From the NCBI RefSeq assembly GCF_026652115.1, contig NZ_JAPPSQ010000012.1:93265-157264 (forward strand): a stretch of 64,000 nucleotides of DNA, written 5' to 3'. The notes below the pieces were generated by a model. It saw only the letters and a program-made list of their open reading frames with translations. It ran no database searches and was not told the origin of the DNA. Of this stretch, positions 35,297-43,508 are shown in pieces. The DNA comes from Algoriphagus sp. PAP.12. Its GTDB lineage: Bacteria; Bacteroidota; Bacteroidia; Cytophagales; Cyclobacteriaceae. Each line of letters begins with the position of its first letter. Position 1 is the first letter of the stretch. Position numbers and translations under genes: made by a program.

Positions 35297-36324
35297 AAAA
35301 ATACGGAGTAGGAATAGTCGGCACAGGTGCAATTACGGGAAAGCAAATTGAGGCAGTAAATGGCTTGACCAATGCGGAGGTTTTGGCACTTTTTAATCCC
35401 AATCCAGAATCTGCAAAGCGTGCTGAGGAAAAGTTTCAAATGAAAGTGGATACCGACATGGATCAATTCCTTTCTACTCCGGGAATGGATATAGTTTGCA
35501 TTTGCTCTCCGAGTGGACATCACTTGATCCCTTCCATTGCCGCAGCCAAAGCTGGAAAGCACTTGGTCATAGAAAAGCCGATCGAAGTGACTTTGTCACG
35601 ATCCGATGAGTTGGCAAAAGTTGCTGAGGAAAACAATGTTAGGCTAGAGGTGATTTTCCAAAACCGATTTTCAGAGGATTATCAAAAAATAGTGGAAGGA
35701 GTCCGAAATGGCAGTTTCGGAAAGCTCTTGTTGGTCAATGCACATATCAATTGGTATCGATCGGAGGAGTACTATGCAGGTAGCCAATACAAGGGTACAA
35801 TTGAAGGAGATGGAGGTGGTGCTCTGATCAATCAGGCGATCCATACATTGGATTTGATGTTGAATATTACCGGGGATGTCAAGTCTGTCAATGCCAAAGT
35901 GAAAACTTCATTCCACGACATTGAAGCTGAAGATTTGGCCATGGCAATGGTGGAATTCAAATCCGGAGCATTGGGAAGTATCACTGCTGCTACTGCGCTT
36001 TACCCAGGTTATCCTGAGAGGCTAGAAGTTTTTGGAAGTAAAGGAAGCACGATTTTGGAAGGGGGAAAATTGATTGCCTGGAATATAAAAGGAGAGAGGC
36101 CTTTGGAAATTAAAAATGAGGCAGAGGGCTCCGGAGCGGCTGACCCAATGGCTATTGGGCATCAATTGCATCAGGCCCAGTGGAAGACGTTTTTGGAGGC
36201 TCTTGATTCAGGTAAACCAAATAAAGTAGACGCAAAAATGGCGAGAAAATCGGTAGAATTGATCCGAGGGATCTACCTATCTTCTCGCCAAAATAAAACG
36301 ATTGAGTTTCCTTTTATTGATTAA
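35293..36324 (+). CDS. Gfo/Idh/MocA family oxidoreductase
   Basis: 343 residues. N-terminal Rossmann fold (GVGIVGTGAITGKQIEAVNG; GxGxxG-like GTGAITG), conserved EKPIEV at about 96, and a C-terminal alpha/beta substrate domain with GDGGGALINQAIHTLDLMLNI, the usual catalytic His region. These enzymes oxidise or reduce sugars and inositols with NAD(P). No signal peptide, so cytoplasmic. Likely works on a sugar released in this pectin operon. Its stop codon overlaps that of the convergent uxaA in a shared TTAA. Confidence 0.9.
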   Translation: MKKYGVGIVGTGAITGKQIEAVNGLTNAEVLALFNPNPESAKRAEEKFQMKVDTDMDQFLSTPGMDIVCICSPSGHHLIPSIAAAKAGKHLVIEKPIEVTLSRSDELAKVAEENNVRLEVIFQNRFSEDYQKIVEGVRNGSFGKLLLVNAHINWYRSEEYYAGSQYKGTIEGDGGGALINQAIHTLDLMLNITGDVKSVNAKVKTSFHDIEAEDLAMAMVEFKSGALGSITAATALYPGYPERLEVFGSKGSTILEGGKLIAWNIKGERPLEIKNEAEGSGAADPMAIGHQLHQAQWKTFLEALDSGKPNKVDAKMARKSVELIRGIYLSSRQNKTIEFPFID

Positions 36325-37967
36325 AGGGAAACTCCTCTTTTCCAAGGGATAAAGTCGTCTTGCTCCAATTGCTGGGCTTTGGTTTGTTTTTCACCGCTTG
36401 CTACTTGGATCACATATTCCAGAATTTCCTCGCCGACATCCTGAATGGATTTTTCGCCGGAGATAATTCCTCCTGAATCGATATCGATGATGTCAGGCAT
36501 TTTTGTAGCCAATTTAGTGTTGCTTGAGATTTTCACAACCGGGCTGACAGGGTTTCCGGTAGGAGTTCCCAATCCAGTAGTAAACAAGATCACGTTACAT
36601 CCGGCACCTGCCATAGCTGTTGTAGATTCTACATCATTTCCAGGAGTACATAGCAAAGTAAGTCCAGGATTCTTCACAAATTCTCCATAATCCAAAACAT
36701 CTTGAACTGGTGATGTACCACCTTTTTTGGCTGCTCCTGCAGATTTGATAGCATCTGTGATCAAGCCATCTTTGATATTTCCCGGGGAAGGATTCATGTC
36801 AAACCCTGATCCTACAGCTTCGGCTCTAGAATTATAGGATTCCATCAAATGAGCGAATTTTTCAGCCTTTTCATCATCCACACATCTGTTGATCAATTCT
36901 TGTTCTACACCGCAAAGTTCAGGGAATTCAGATAGAACAGTGCTTCCACCAAGTGTTACCAACAAGTCTGAAGCGTATCCTACTGCTGGATTGGCAGAGA
37001 TTCCAGAGAATCCATCTGATCCACCACATTCAAGTCCCATCACCAAATGGTTCAATTGTGCCGGTTTTCTCTTTTGCTCATTGACTTTGGTGAGCTCCAA
37101 GAAAGTGCTCTTGATAGCCTTGGTCAACATTTGAGCTTCTGTTCCTTCATTTTGCTGCACAAAAAGAAGGGTTGGCTTTCCATGATTCGGACTGAATTGA
37201 TTCAGTTTTTCGAAAAGGGTTTCTGCCTCTGCATTTTGACAGCCCAAGCTAAGAATAGTGGCTCCTGCCACATTTGGATTGGCGATATAGCCCGCCAACA
37301 AAGCACAAAGGGCTTCAGAATCCTGACGGGTTCCACCACAACCTAGTTGGTGAGTGAGGAATTTAATGCCGTCAATATTGTCGAAAATTCTTGAGGAGGC
37401 AGAGGAATCAGAAGGGCCGGAGGCAAGACTTTCGATAGCAGATTGGTTGCCCTTTTTATAAAGGTCAGCCATTTCTCTTACCAAGTTTTTGTAAGGGTTG
37501 GTTTTGGCAAAACCCAACTCTTCCAAAAATGCTTCTTTGATGACGCCTACATTTCTGTTTTCACAAAAAACTAGAGGAATAACTACCCAATAATTACGAG
37601 TTCCTACTCTTCCGTCATTTCTATGGTATCCCATAAAAGTTTTGTCCTTGAATCGGCTGATGTCTGGCTTGATCCAGTCCAGATCTGCAGACTTTTCTCC
37701 GAAGGCAGTGGTTTTATGGGCGATATTTTCAATAGTCAAGGCACTTCCAGCTTCAATGTTTTCCAAAGCTTTGCCTACTGTGATGCCATACATAATGATT
37801 TCATCTCCCGGCTCAAGATCCTGAAGAGAAAGTTTATGTTTGGCAGCGATGTGATCTTTTAATGTTAATTGAGAATCTCCAAAAGTCAATGTACTCCCTG
37901 CGTCCAAATCTCTAAGGGCCACTAACACATTGTCACTTGGATGTATTTGCAAACTTTCCTTGCTCAT
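36321..37967 (-). CDS. uxaA: Altronate dehydratase
   Basis: Converts D-altronate to 2-keto-3-deoxy-D-gluconate in galacturonate catabolism, an iron-dependent dehydratase. 548 residues: the N-terminal SAF domain (about 1-95, IHPSDNVLVALRDLDAGSTL) is fused to the dehydratase domain, with GYHRNDGRVGTRNYWVVIPLVFC, HQLGCGGTRQDS, LGCQNAEAETLFEKL, GLECGGSDGFSGISANPAVG, PGNDVESTTAMAGAGC and GLGTPTGNPVSPVVK. The Cys and His-rich motifs typical of the family are intact. Divergent from the TRAP transporter with 225 bases between. Confidence 0.95.
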   Translation of the reverse strand: MSKESLQIHPSDNVLVALRDLDAGSTLTFGDSQLTLKDHIAAKHKLSLQDLEPGDEIIMYGITVGKALENIEAGSALTIENIAHKTTAFGEKSADLDWIKPDISRFKDKTFMGYHRNDGRVGTRNYWVVIPLVFCENRNVGVIKEAFLEELGFAKTNPYKNLVREMADLYKKGNQSAIESLASGPSDSSASSRIFDNIDGIKFLTHQLGCGGTRQDSEALCALLAGYIANPNVAGATILSLGCQNAEAETLFEKLNQFSPNHGKPTLLFVQQNEGTEAQMLTKAIKSTFLELTKVNEQKRKPAQLNHLVMGLECGGSDGFSGISANPAVGYASDLLVTLGGSTVLSEFPELCGVEQELINRCVDDEKAEKFAHLMESYNSRAEAVGSGFDMNPSPGNIKDGLITDAIKSAGAAKKGGTSPVQDVLDYGEFVKNPGLTLLCTPGNDVESTTAMAGAGCNVILFTTGLGTPTGNPVSPVVKISSNTKLATKMPDIIDIDSGGIISGEKSIQDVGEEILEYVIQVASGEKQTKAQQLEQDDFIPWKRGVSL

Positions 37968-38192
37968 ATAATATTTGGCAAAATAGGTTGGGTTGAGGTT
38001 TTAGTTCAGCCCCTAAAGGTCTTTTATTTTTTTGAAATTTTTGAAAAATATATCAAAAGATGTTCCCTACAGTTGATTTTACCCAACAATAGGCAATTCG
38101 GACTATTATTAAATAAAAACAATCGTTTCCGTAATTCTTCGGGTTTTTCCGCTCAGAAAAAGTTATACTTGTTGAAGAGTAGTTGAACTTTT

Positions 38193-39182
38193 ATGCATCA
38201 TAAACCCCAAATTCGTAACCTTCTTATTTGTTTTCTTTTAGTTGTGATTGGAGCCTGTCAAGGGCCTCAGACTAAAAAGATTATCAAAATGGGCCATGCC
38301 CAAGTTACCTCCCATCCCGTGCATGCTGCCATGCTTTATTTGGCGGAGCAAATTGAGAAAAAATCTGATGGACAAATCATCGTCAAGGTCTACCCAAATC
38401 AGCAATTAGGAACAGAAAGAGAACTTCTGGAACTTCTTCAGATAGGTAGTTTGGGAATGACCAAAGTTTCTGCTTCCGCCTTGGAAGGTTTTGCTCCTAC
38501 CATGCAGGTGTTTGGAATGCCATATCTTTTTAGAGATGATGACCACCAAGAAAAAATTCTCAACGGTGATATTGGAAGACAACTCCTTTTGGATGGAGAG
38601 GAATATTGGTTGAGAGGCTTATGTTATTATGACGCAGGAAAGCGAAGCTTTTATACCAAGGATAAGCCAGTTGAGACACCAGCGGATTTGGCAGGCTTGA
38701 AAGTCCGAGTAATGGAAAGCCAGACTGCTTCCAACATGGTAAAAGCTATGGGAGGTTCTCCCACACCGGTTTCTTATGGTGAGCTCTATACGGCTTTGCA
38801 ACAGGGAATAGTGGATGCCGCAGAAAACAATGCACCTAGTTTTTACAATTCCAAGCACTACGAGGTATGTAAATTTTATAGCCTAGATGAACATACAGCA
38901 ATTCCTGATGTGGTAATTATTAGCACGAAGGTTTGGAATCTATTGAGCCCACAGGAGCAAGAATGGGTGCAGGAAGCAGCTTATGAGTCTGCAGCTCATG
39001 AGAAGAAACTTTGGGCTGAATCCACTGCGGAATCTTTGCGAGAATTGGAAAAAGCAGGTGTTACAATCACTCATCCGGACAAAGAACCTTTCCGAAAGGC
39101 TGTAGAAGGGGTATATGATCAACTGAAAGTTGAGCAGCCTGAAATCTATGAGATCGTGCAGGCAATCCGAGAAGTACAATAA
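38193..39182 (+). CDS. dctP: TRAP transporter substrate-binding lipoprotein DctP
   Basis: Extracytoplasmic solute receptor of a TRAP system, 329 residues. The signal peptide ends in a lipobox (VVIGAC, Cys22), so it is lipid-anchored, unlike soluble DctP of proteobacteria. DctP features: HAQVTSHPVHAAMLYLAEQI, KVYPNQQLGTERELLELLQIG, LKVRVMESQTASNMVKAMGGSPTPVSYGELYTALQQGIVDAAEN. The conserved Arg in KVRVMES binds the ligand carboxylate. Cotranscribed with the two permease genes; the neighbouring uxaA makes a hexuronate substrate likely. Confidence 0.93.
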   Translation: MHHKPQIRNLLICFLLVVIGACQGPQTKKIIKMGHAQVTSHPVHAAMLYLAEQIEKKSDGQIIVKVYPNQQLGTERELLELLQIGSLGMTKVSASALEGFAPTMQVFGMPYLFRDDDHQEKILNGDIGRQLLLDGEEYWLRGLCYYDAGKRSFYTKDKPVETPADLAGLKVRVMESQTASNMVKAMGGSPTPVSYGELYTALQQGIVDAAENNAPSFYNSKHYEVCKFYSLDEHTAIPDVVIISTKVWNLLSPQEQEWVQEAAYESAAHEKKLWAESTAESLRELEKAGVTITHPDKEPFRKAVEGVYDQLKVEQPEIYEIVQAIREVQ

Positions 39183-39196
39183 TAAATCCAAAAGGA

Positions 39197-39685
39197 ATGT
39201 TTTCTTCCAGTATAAAAAATACAATTGACCGCTGGATAGAGGTGTTTTTGATCCTCTTGATGGCATTAATGGTGCTCAATGTTTCTTGGCAAGTAGGCTC
39301 AAGGTATATTTTGAATGACCCAAGCTCATTTACAGATGAGCTTGCTAGGTACATGTTGATATGGGTAGGGATGCTCGGAGCTGCTTATGTAGCTGGCAAA
39401 GATGAGCACTTGGCTATTGATATTGCTTTATCAAAAATGAATCCCACCAATCGAATCAAAACTCAAATGCTGATTCATGTTTTTGTGATGCTGTTTGCCT
39501 TGGCAGCTATGGTAGTTGGAGGGATAAACTTAGTGTATATCACATTCATTTTAGGGCAAAATTCCGCTGCCTTGCAGATTCCTTTGGCTTATGTGTATGT
39601 GGTGATTCCATTCAGTGGATTGCTGGTGATTTATTACCAGATCAGTAGAATTGTTATGTTGAACAAAGAGCTAAAAAACAGTTAA
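39197..39685 (+). CDS. dctQ: TRAP transporter small permease DctQ
   Basis: 162 residues with four predicted membrane helices (VFLILLMALMVLNVSWQV; ARYMLIWVGMLGAAYVA; MLIHVFVMLFALAAMVVGG; LAYVYVVIPFSGLLVIYY). The loop FTDELARYMLIWVGMLGAAY is typical of DctQ. It pairs with DctM to form the membrane part of the TRAP transporter, powered by an ion gradient. Starts 14 bases after dctP and ends 1 base before dctM. Confidence 0.92.
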   Translation: MFSSSIKNTIDRWIEVFLILLMALMVLNVSWQVGSRYILNDPSSFTDELARYMLIWVGMLGAAYVAGKDEHLAIDIALSKMNPTNRIKTQMLIHVFVMLFALAAMVVGGINLVYITFILGQNSAALQIPLAYVYVVIPFSGLLVIYYQISRIVMLNKELKNS

Positions 39686-39686
39686 A

Positions 39687-40982
39687 ATGGAGACCTTAAG
39701 TATTTTAGTTCTAGTTATTTCTTTTCTGTTCTTTTTGGGAATAGGTGTTCCCGTAGCTTGGAGTTTGGGGCTTTCCAGTCTTTTGACTTTGTTGGTTACA
39801 GTTTCGACTTTACCTGCAATGACCACCATCGCACAGCGTATGGGAACGGGATTAGATAGTTTTTCATTGCTGGCAATTCCCTTTTTCATACTCGCAGGAG
39901 AGCTCATGAACCGGGGAGGGATAGCCAATCGATTGATAGACTTTGCAAAAGCAATTACAGGCAGACTTCCGGGTGGATTATTGCATGTGAATGTGATTGC
40001 AGCTATGCTGATGGGAGCGATTGCTGGATCTGCTGTAGCCGCAGCCTCTTCAATGGGAGGGATCTTAGGTAAAAGAATGGAGAAAGAAGGTTATCCAAAA
40101 GAATTGGGAGCCGCAGTGAATATTACTTCCTCTACAACAGGCTTGATTATCCCGCCTTCTAATGTTTTGATCGTCTATTCATTGGCTTCAGGAGGCGTTT
40201 CAGTTGCCGCATTGTTTGTGGCAGGCTATTTACCAGGCTTATTGGTTGGAGTTATGCTCATGATCACTGCAGCCATAATGGTTAAAATCAAAAAGCTTCC
40301 TTCAGGAGAAGCCTCGACATTTAAGCAAGTTTTATCCACATTCTGGAAAGCGATTCCTAGTTTATTCCTTTTGATCGTTGTTATTGGAGGTATTATCGCT
40401 GGGGTGTTTACAGCTACGGAGGCGTCTGCAATTGCTGTTTTGTACGCTTTGGGGCTTTCTTTGATATACAGGGAATTAAAAGTAAAAGACTTACCAGCTG
40501 TTTTGTTGAAGTCTGCTGAGACTACAGCGGTTGTAATGCTATTGATTGCTACTTCCATGGCGATGTCTTGGGTGATGTCAGCGGAAGAAATTCCTCAAAG
40601 CATTTCTAATTCATTGTTATCCTTGAGCGACAATATTTTCGTGATTCTGATCATGATCAATTTAATCTTATTGTTTGTAGGGGTGTTTATGGACATGACT
40701 CCTGCAGTATTGATCTTTACCCCAATCTTTTTACCGGTGGTGACAGCTTTGGGAGTTGATCCGGTACACTTTGGGATTATGATGGTTTTAAACCTTTGTA
40801 TTGGCTTGTGTACCCCACCAGTTGGATCCATTCTTTTTATTGGGGTAGGAGTCGCTCAGACAAGTATCCAAAAAGTAATCAAGCCTTTGTTGCCGTTCTT
40901 TTTCGCAATGGTAGTTGCATTGATCTTGATCATGGCATTTCCGGAAATATCACTTTGGCTGCCTCGAGTATTTGGGGTTTAA
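39687..40982 (+). CDS. dctM: TRAP transporter large permease DctM
   Basis: 431 residues, about twelve membrane segments. Family motifs visible: FLGIGVPVAWSLGLSSLLT, LLAIPFFILAGELMNRGGIANR, AGSAVAAASSMGGILGKRMEKEGY, ITSSTTGLIIPPSNVLIVYS, and LCIGLCTPPVGSILFIGVGV. Ion-driven uptake of the ligand delivered by DctP. A bidirectional terminator follows. Confidence 0.95.
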   Translation: METLSILVLVISFLFFLGIGVPVAWSLGLSSLLTLLVTVSTLPAMTTIAQRMGTGLDSFSLLAIPFFILAGELMNRGGIANRLIDFAKAITGRLPGGLLHVNVIAAMLMGAIAGSAVAAASSMGGILGKRMEKEGYPKELGAAVNITSSTTGLIIPPSNVLIVYSLASGGVSVAALFVAGYLPGLLVGVMLMITAAIMVKIKKLPSGEASTFKQVLSTFWKAIPSLFLLIVVIGGIIAGVFTATEASAIAVLYALGLSLIYRELKVKDLPAVLLKSAETTAVVMLLIATSMAMSWVMSAEEIPQSISNSLLSLSDNIFVILIMINLILLFVGVFMDMTPAVLIFTPIFLPVVTALGVDPVHFGIMMVLNLCIGLCTPPVGSILFIGVGVAQTSIQKVIKPLLPFFFAMVVALILIMAFPEISLWLPRVFGV

Positions 40983-41019
40983 AAAATCAAGGCTGAGATT
41001 TACTTTCTCAGCCTTTTTT
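40983..41019. terminator. Bidirectional terminator between dctM and an isomerase gene
   Basis: AAGGCTGAGA-(7-base loop)-TCTCAGCCTT with A-rich sequence on the left and T run on the right. It serves the TRAP operon and the convergent minus-strand isomerase gene. Confidence 0.9.
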
Positions 41020-41024
41020 ATTCT

Positions 41025-41852
41025 TTACTTCTTCAATTCCTGTTTGATAAAAGCGACGGATTGTGGGATTTGTTTTACTGAGCGGCTGCTTTCATCTTCA
41101 ATGACCAAATAGACGGTTTTTTGCTTTTTTGCCTCTTTGATAATCTTGGCGATTTCGACATCACCAGTACCCAAAACCACATTGGTTTCTACATCTCCTT
41201 GTCCATTTTTGGAGCCTGGAGTACCAATCAGTCTGTCTTTGAGATGAAGCATTGGAAATTTGCCCTTGTATTTTTTCATGATTTTCAAGGGGTCTCCTCC
41301 ACCCATTTTGACCCAAAAAACATCCATGTTGAATGCAAAATCTTCCGCATTCTCCAGCATGTAATCCAACACTACACCTTTGCCATTTGGTCCAAATTCA
41401 TATCCATGAGGGTGGTATAAAAATGTGAGATTATGTTCCTTTAATTCCTTACCAACTTGGTTGAACAAAGCAGTGGAGATCTTGATCTCATCTAATGAAA
41501 TCGGGCCATCTGCGTGCGGTATCCAGTAGCAAGTGACGTATTTGGCGCCATATTTTTTTGCTTCTTCAATGATGGGTTGGAGTGTTTTGGTCAATTGATT
41601 GTAATCAGCACCTATTCCGACAATGCTTAAGTTGTTTTTTTGAAGGAGCTCTAGATATTCGGTATCAGAAAGTCCATATCCACCTCCTCCTTCCAAAGCA
41701 TGAATACCCCATGAAGAAACCTCTTGAAGGTATTTGGCAGGATCATTTGGCATTTCATTTCTCAAGGAATAAAGTTGAAGCGCTACTTGCTGGGCAGTTA
41801 AGCTTAATGGTAAGCAAAATAGAAGTGAAAAAAAGATTCTTTTTAGTTTCAT
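41025..41852 (-). CDS. Exported sugar isomerase/epimerase-like TIM-barrel protein
   Basis: 275 residues from the ATG at 41852 (MKLKRIFFSLLFCLPLSLTAQ), a signal peptide; the longer frame adds nothing family-like. The mature part is an AP endonuclease-2/xylose-isomerase-like TIM barrel: Glu in HALEGGGG, YVTCYWIPH, FLYHPHGYEF, FNMDVFWVKMGGGDP, HLKDRL and the late IEDESS. These are candidate metal ligands. It is paralogous to the protein at 59252. Location outside the cytoplasm is unusual for a phosphorylated-sugar enzyme; an uncharged or oxidised sugar substrate is more likely. Divergent from the beta-propeller gene. Confidence 0.88.
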   Translation of the reverse strand: MKLKRIFFSLLFCLPLSLTAQQVALQLYSLRNEMPNDPAKYLQEVSSWGIHALEGGGGYGLSDTEYLELLQKNNLSIVGIGADYNQLTKTLQPIIEEAKKYGAKYVTCYWIPHADGPISLDEIKISTALFNQVGKELKEHNLTFLYHPHGYEFGPNGKGVVLDYMLENAEDFAFNMDVFWVKMGGGDPLKIMKKYKGKFPMLHLKDRLIGTPGSKNGQGDVETNVVLGTGDVEIAKIIKEAKKQKTVYLVIEDESSRSVKQIPQSVAFIKQELKK

Positions 41853-42019
41853 GATTAGGTTGATTTTGGGAAGAATCAATCTAGCGATTTTTTAAATGCA
41901 ATATTAATTTGAAGTGTTCAGCAATAAGATAAACCGCTAAAACGATAATTTTTCTTCCTTTTCTTCCTATTTTTCATATTGAGAATTATTCTGAAAATTC
42001 GATTACCCTTAAAATCTTT

Positions 42020-43060
42020 ATGAACTCTAGAAGAAAATTTATTCAAAATTCCTCCTTAATAGGATTAGCTATGAGCATTAAACCCGATTTCAGCCTTTTC
42101 GAAAAACAAGATCAAATCCTAGGTCATGGCGACTTTACTTACAAAGTCGATATGAAGTGGGGTAATCTGGATCCTACCAAAGTTCCTGTTGTCAATTGCC
42201 ATGAAATGGTGATGGATCGGAAAGGTAGAATGATCATGTTGACGGATGAGGCGAAAAATAATGTGATTATCTATGATCAATCAGGAAAGCTTTTGGATAC
42301 TTGGACTTTGGGATTGAAATCTGCTCATGGTCTGACTCTGGTGGATGAAGGGGATGCGGAGTACCTTTGGGTAGTGGACAATGGAGGAAGAGTATTGAAA
42401 ACCACTTTGGATGGTAAAATCATTACTGAAATTAAGAGTCCAAAAGAAGTTGGGATTTATTCTGAGGACATGAGGTGGACTCCAACAGAGACCACTGTTG
42501 CACCAAATGGTGACTTATATATCGCTGATGGCTATGGCTCCCAATATTTTCTTCATTATGATTCTGATGGCAATTTCATCCGCAAATTCGGAGGAGATGG
42601 CCATGGTGATACACAATTCAAAACTGCTCATGGAATCACAGTAGATCAGCGTGGAGGTGCAGCTCCAACTTTGATTTGTACGTCTCGTGGACATAATTCC
42701 TTCAAAAGATTTACCATGGATGGGGAATATATCGAAACCATGTTTTTGCCGGGAGCATTTGTATGCCGGCCTGTGATTCACGGAGAAAATCTATATGCAG
42801 GAGTTTGCTGGTCAAGGTTGAAATATTTGGAGCAGATGCCGGATTCAGGCTTTGTGACAATTTTGGATAAAAACAACAAAGTGGTTTCAAATCCAGGGGG
42901 GACTGCCCCTGAATATAAAAATGGCGAATTGCAATTGATGGTACAGAATGAGCCTGTCTTCAAGCATTGCCATGATGTGTGTATTGACCAGGATGAAAAT
43001 ATATATGTCTGCCAATGGAATGCGGGTAAGACATATCCGATAAAGCTTACCCGAGTCTAA
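42020..43060 (+). CDS. Tat-exported NHL/beta-propeller protein
   Basis: 346 residues. N-terminal twin-arginine signal (MNSRRKFIQNSSLIGLAMS) suggests export in folded form. The remainder is a six-bladed beta-propeller of NHL type (NCHEMVMDRKGRMIMLTDEAK; APNGDLYIADGYGSQYFLHY; KTAHGITVDQRGG; NEPVFKHCHDVCIDQDENIY). Repeated His residues in the H-G/H-D-V motifs may bind metal, as in peptidylamidoglycolate lyase-like or SMP-30-like relatives. Context (isomerase, VOC protein) suggests sugar metabolism outside the membrane. Not assigned a reaction. Confidence 0.8.
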   Translation: MNSRRKFIQNSSLIGLAMSIKPDFSLFEKQDQILGHGDFTYKVDMKWGNLDPTKVPVVNCHEMVMDRKGRMIMLTDEAKNNVIIYDQSGKLLDTWTLGLKSAHGLTLVDEGDAEYLWVVDNGGRVLKTTLDGKIITEIKSPKEVGIYSEDMRWTPTETTVAPNGDLYIADGYGSQYFLHYDSDGNFIRKFGGDGHGDTQFKTAHGITVDQRGGAAPTLICTSRGHNSFKRFTMDGEYIETMFLPGAFVCRPVIHGENLYAGVCWSRLKYLEQMPDSGFVTILDKNNKVVSNPGGTAPEYKNGELQLMVQNEPVFKHCHDVCIDQDENIYVCQWNAGKTYPIKLTRV

Positions 43061-43107
43061 GGATTTGGGTTTGCAGAGTGTTTTTCAACATTTTAACCCA
43101 AAATATT

Positions 43108-43488
43108 ATGAGTTCAGTAACAGTTGGATGGTTTGAGGTCCCAGTAAAAGATATGGATCGGGCCATTAGATTTTATGAAAATGTATTTGCTTGTCAATTG
43201 AATAAGCAAGTAATGGGTGATTTTCAAATGGCTTGGTTTCCTATGGATGAAAATTCGAAAGGAGCTGGTGGTAGTCTTGTTTATCATGAGCAATTCTATA
43301 GCACCAGTGAGCATGCTGGATGTTTGATTTATTTCTCTTCAGAAAATTGTGAAGTTGAGTTGGGAAGGGTCGAAGCAGCTGGTGGGAAAGTTCAAATTCC
43401 AAAGCGATTAATTGCTGAAGATATTGGATATATGGGAGTGTTTTTTGATTCGGAAGGGAATCGAATTGCTATCCATTCCAGAGCATAA
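43108..43488 (+). CDS. VOC family protein
   Basis: 126 residues from the ATG at 43108 (MSSVTVGWFEVPVKDMDRAI); the upstream frame start is not family-like. Glyoxalase-fold protein similar to glyoxalase/bleomycin-resistance members: VKDMDRAIRFYENVF, MAWFPMDENSKGAGGSLVYH, VELGRVEAAGGKVQIPKRLI, GYMGVFFDSEGNRIAIHS. Several expected metal positions are non-acidic, so it might be a non-catalytic or a non-metal member. Follows the beta-propeller gene by 47 bases and precedes the sensor kinase by 20; same strand, probably one operon. Confidence 0.8.
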   Translation: MSSVTVGWFEVPVKDMDRAIRFYENVFACQLNKQVMGDFQMAWFPMDENSKGAGGSLVYHEQFYSTSEHAGCLIYFSSENCEVELGRVEAAGGKVQIPKRLIAEDIGYMGVFFDSEGNRIAIHSRA

Positions 43489-43508
43489 AAAGGAAATATT
43501 TAAAGTAA

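Noticed and set aside
37941..38186. 81-residue open frame in the uxaA/dctP divergent region
   Set aside because: It overlaps the 5' end of uxaA on the other strand, is rich in hydrophobic and low-complexity residues typical of AT-rich DNA, and covers the region where both divergent promoters must lie.
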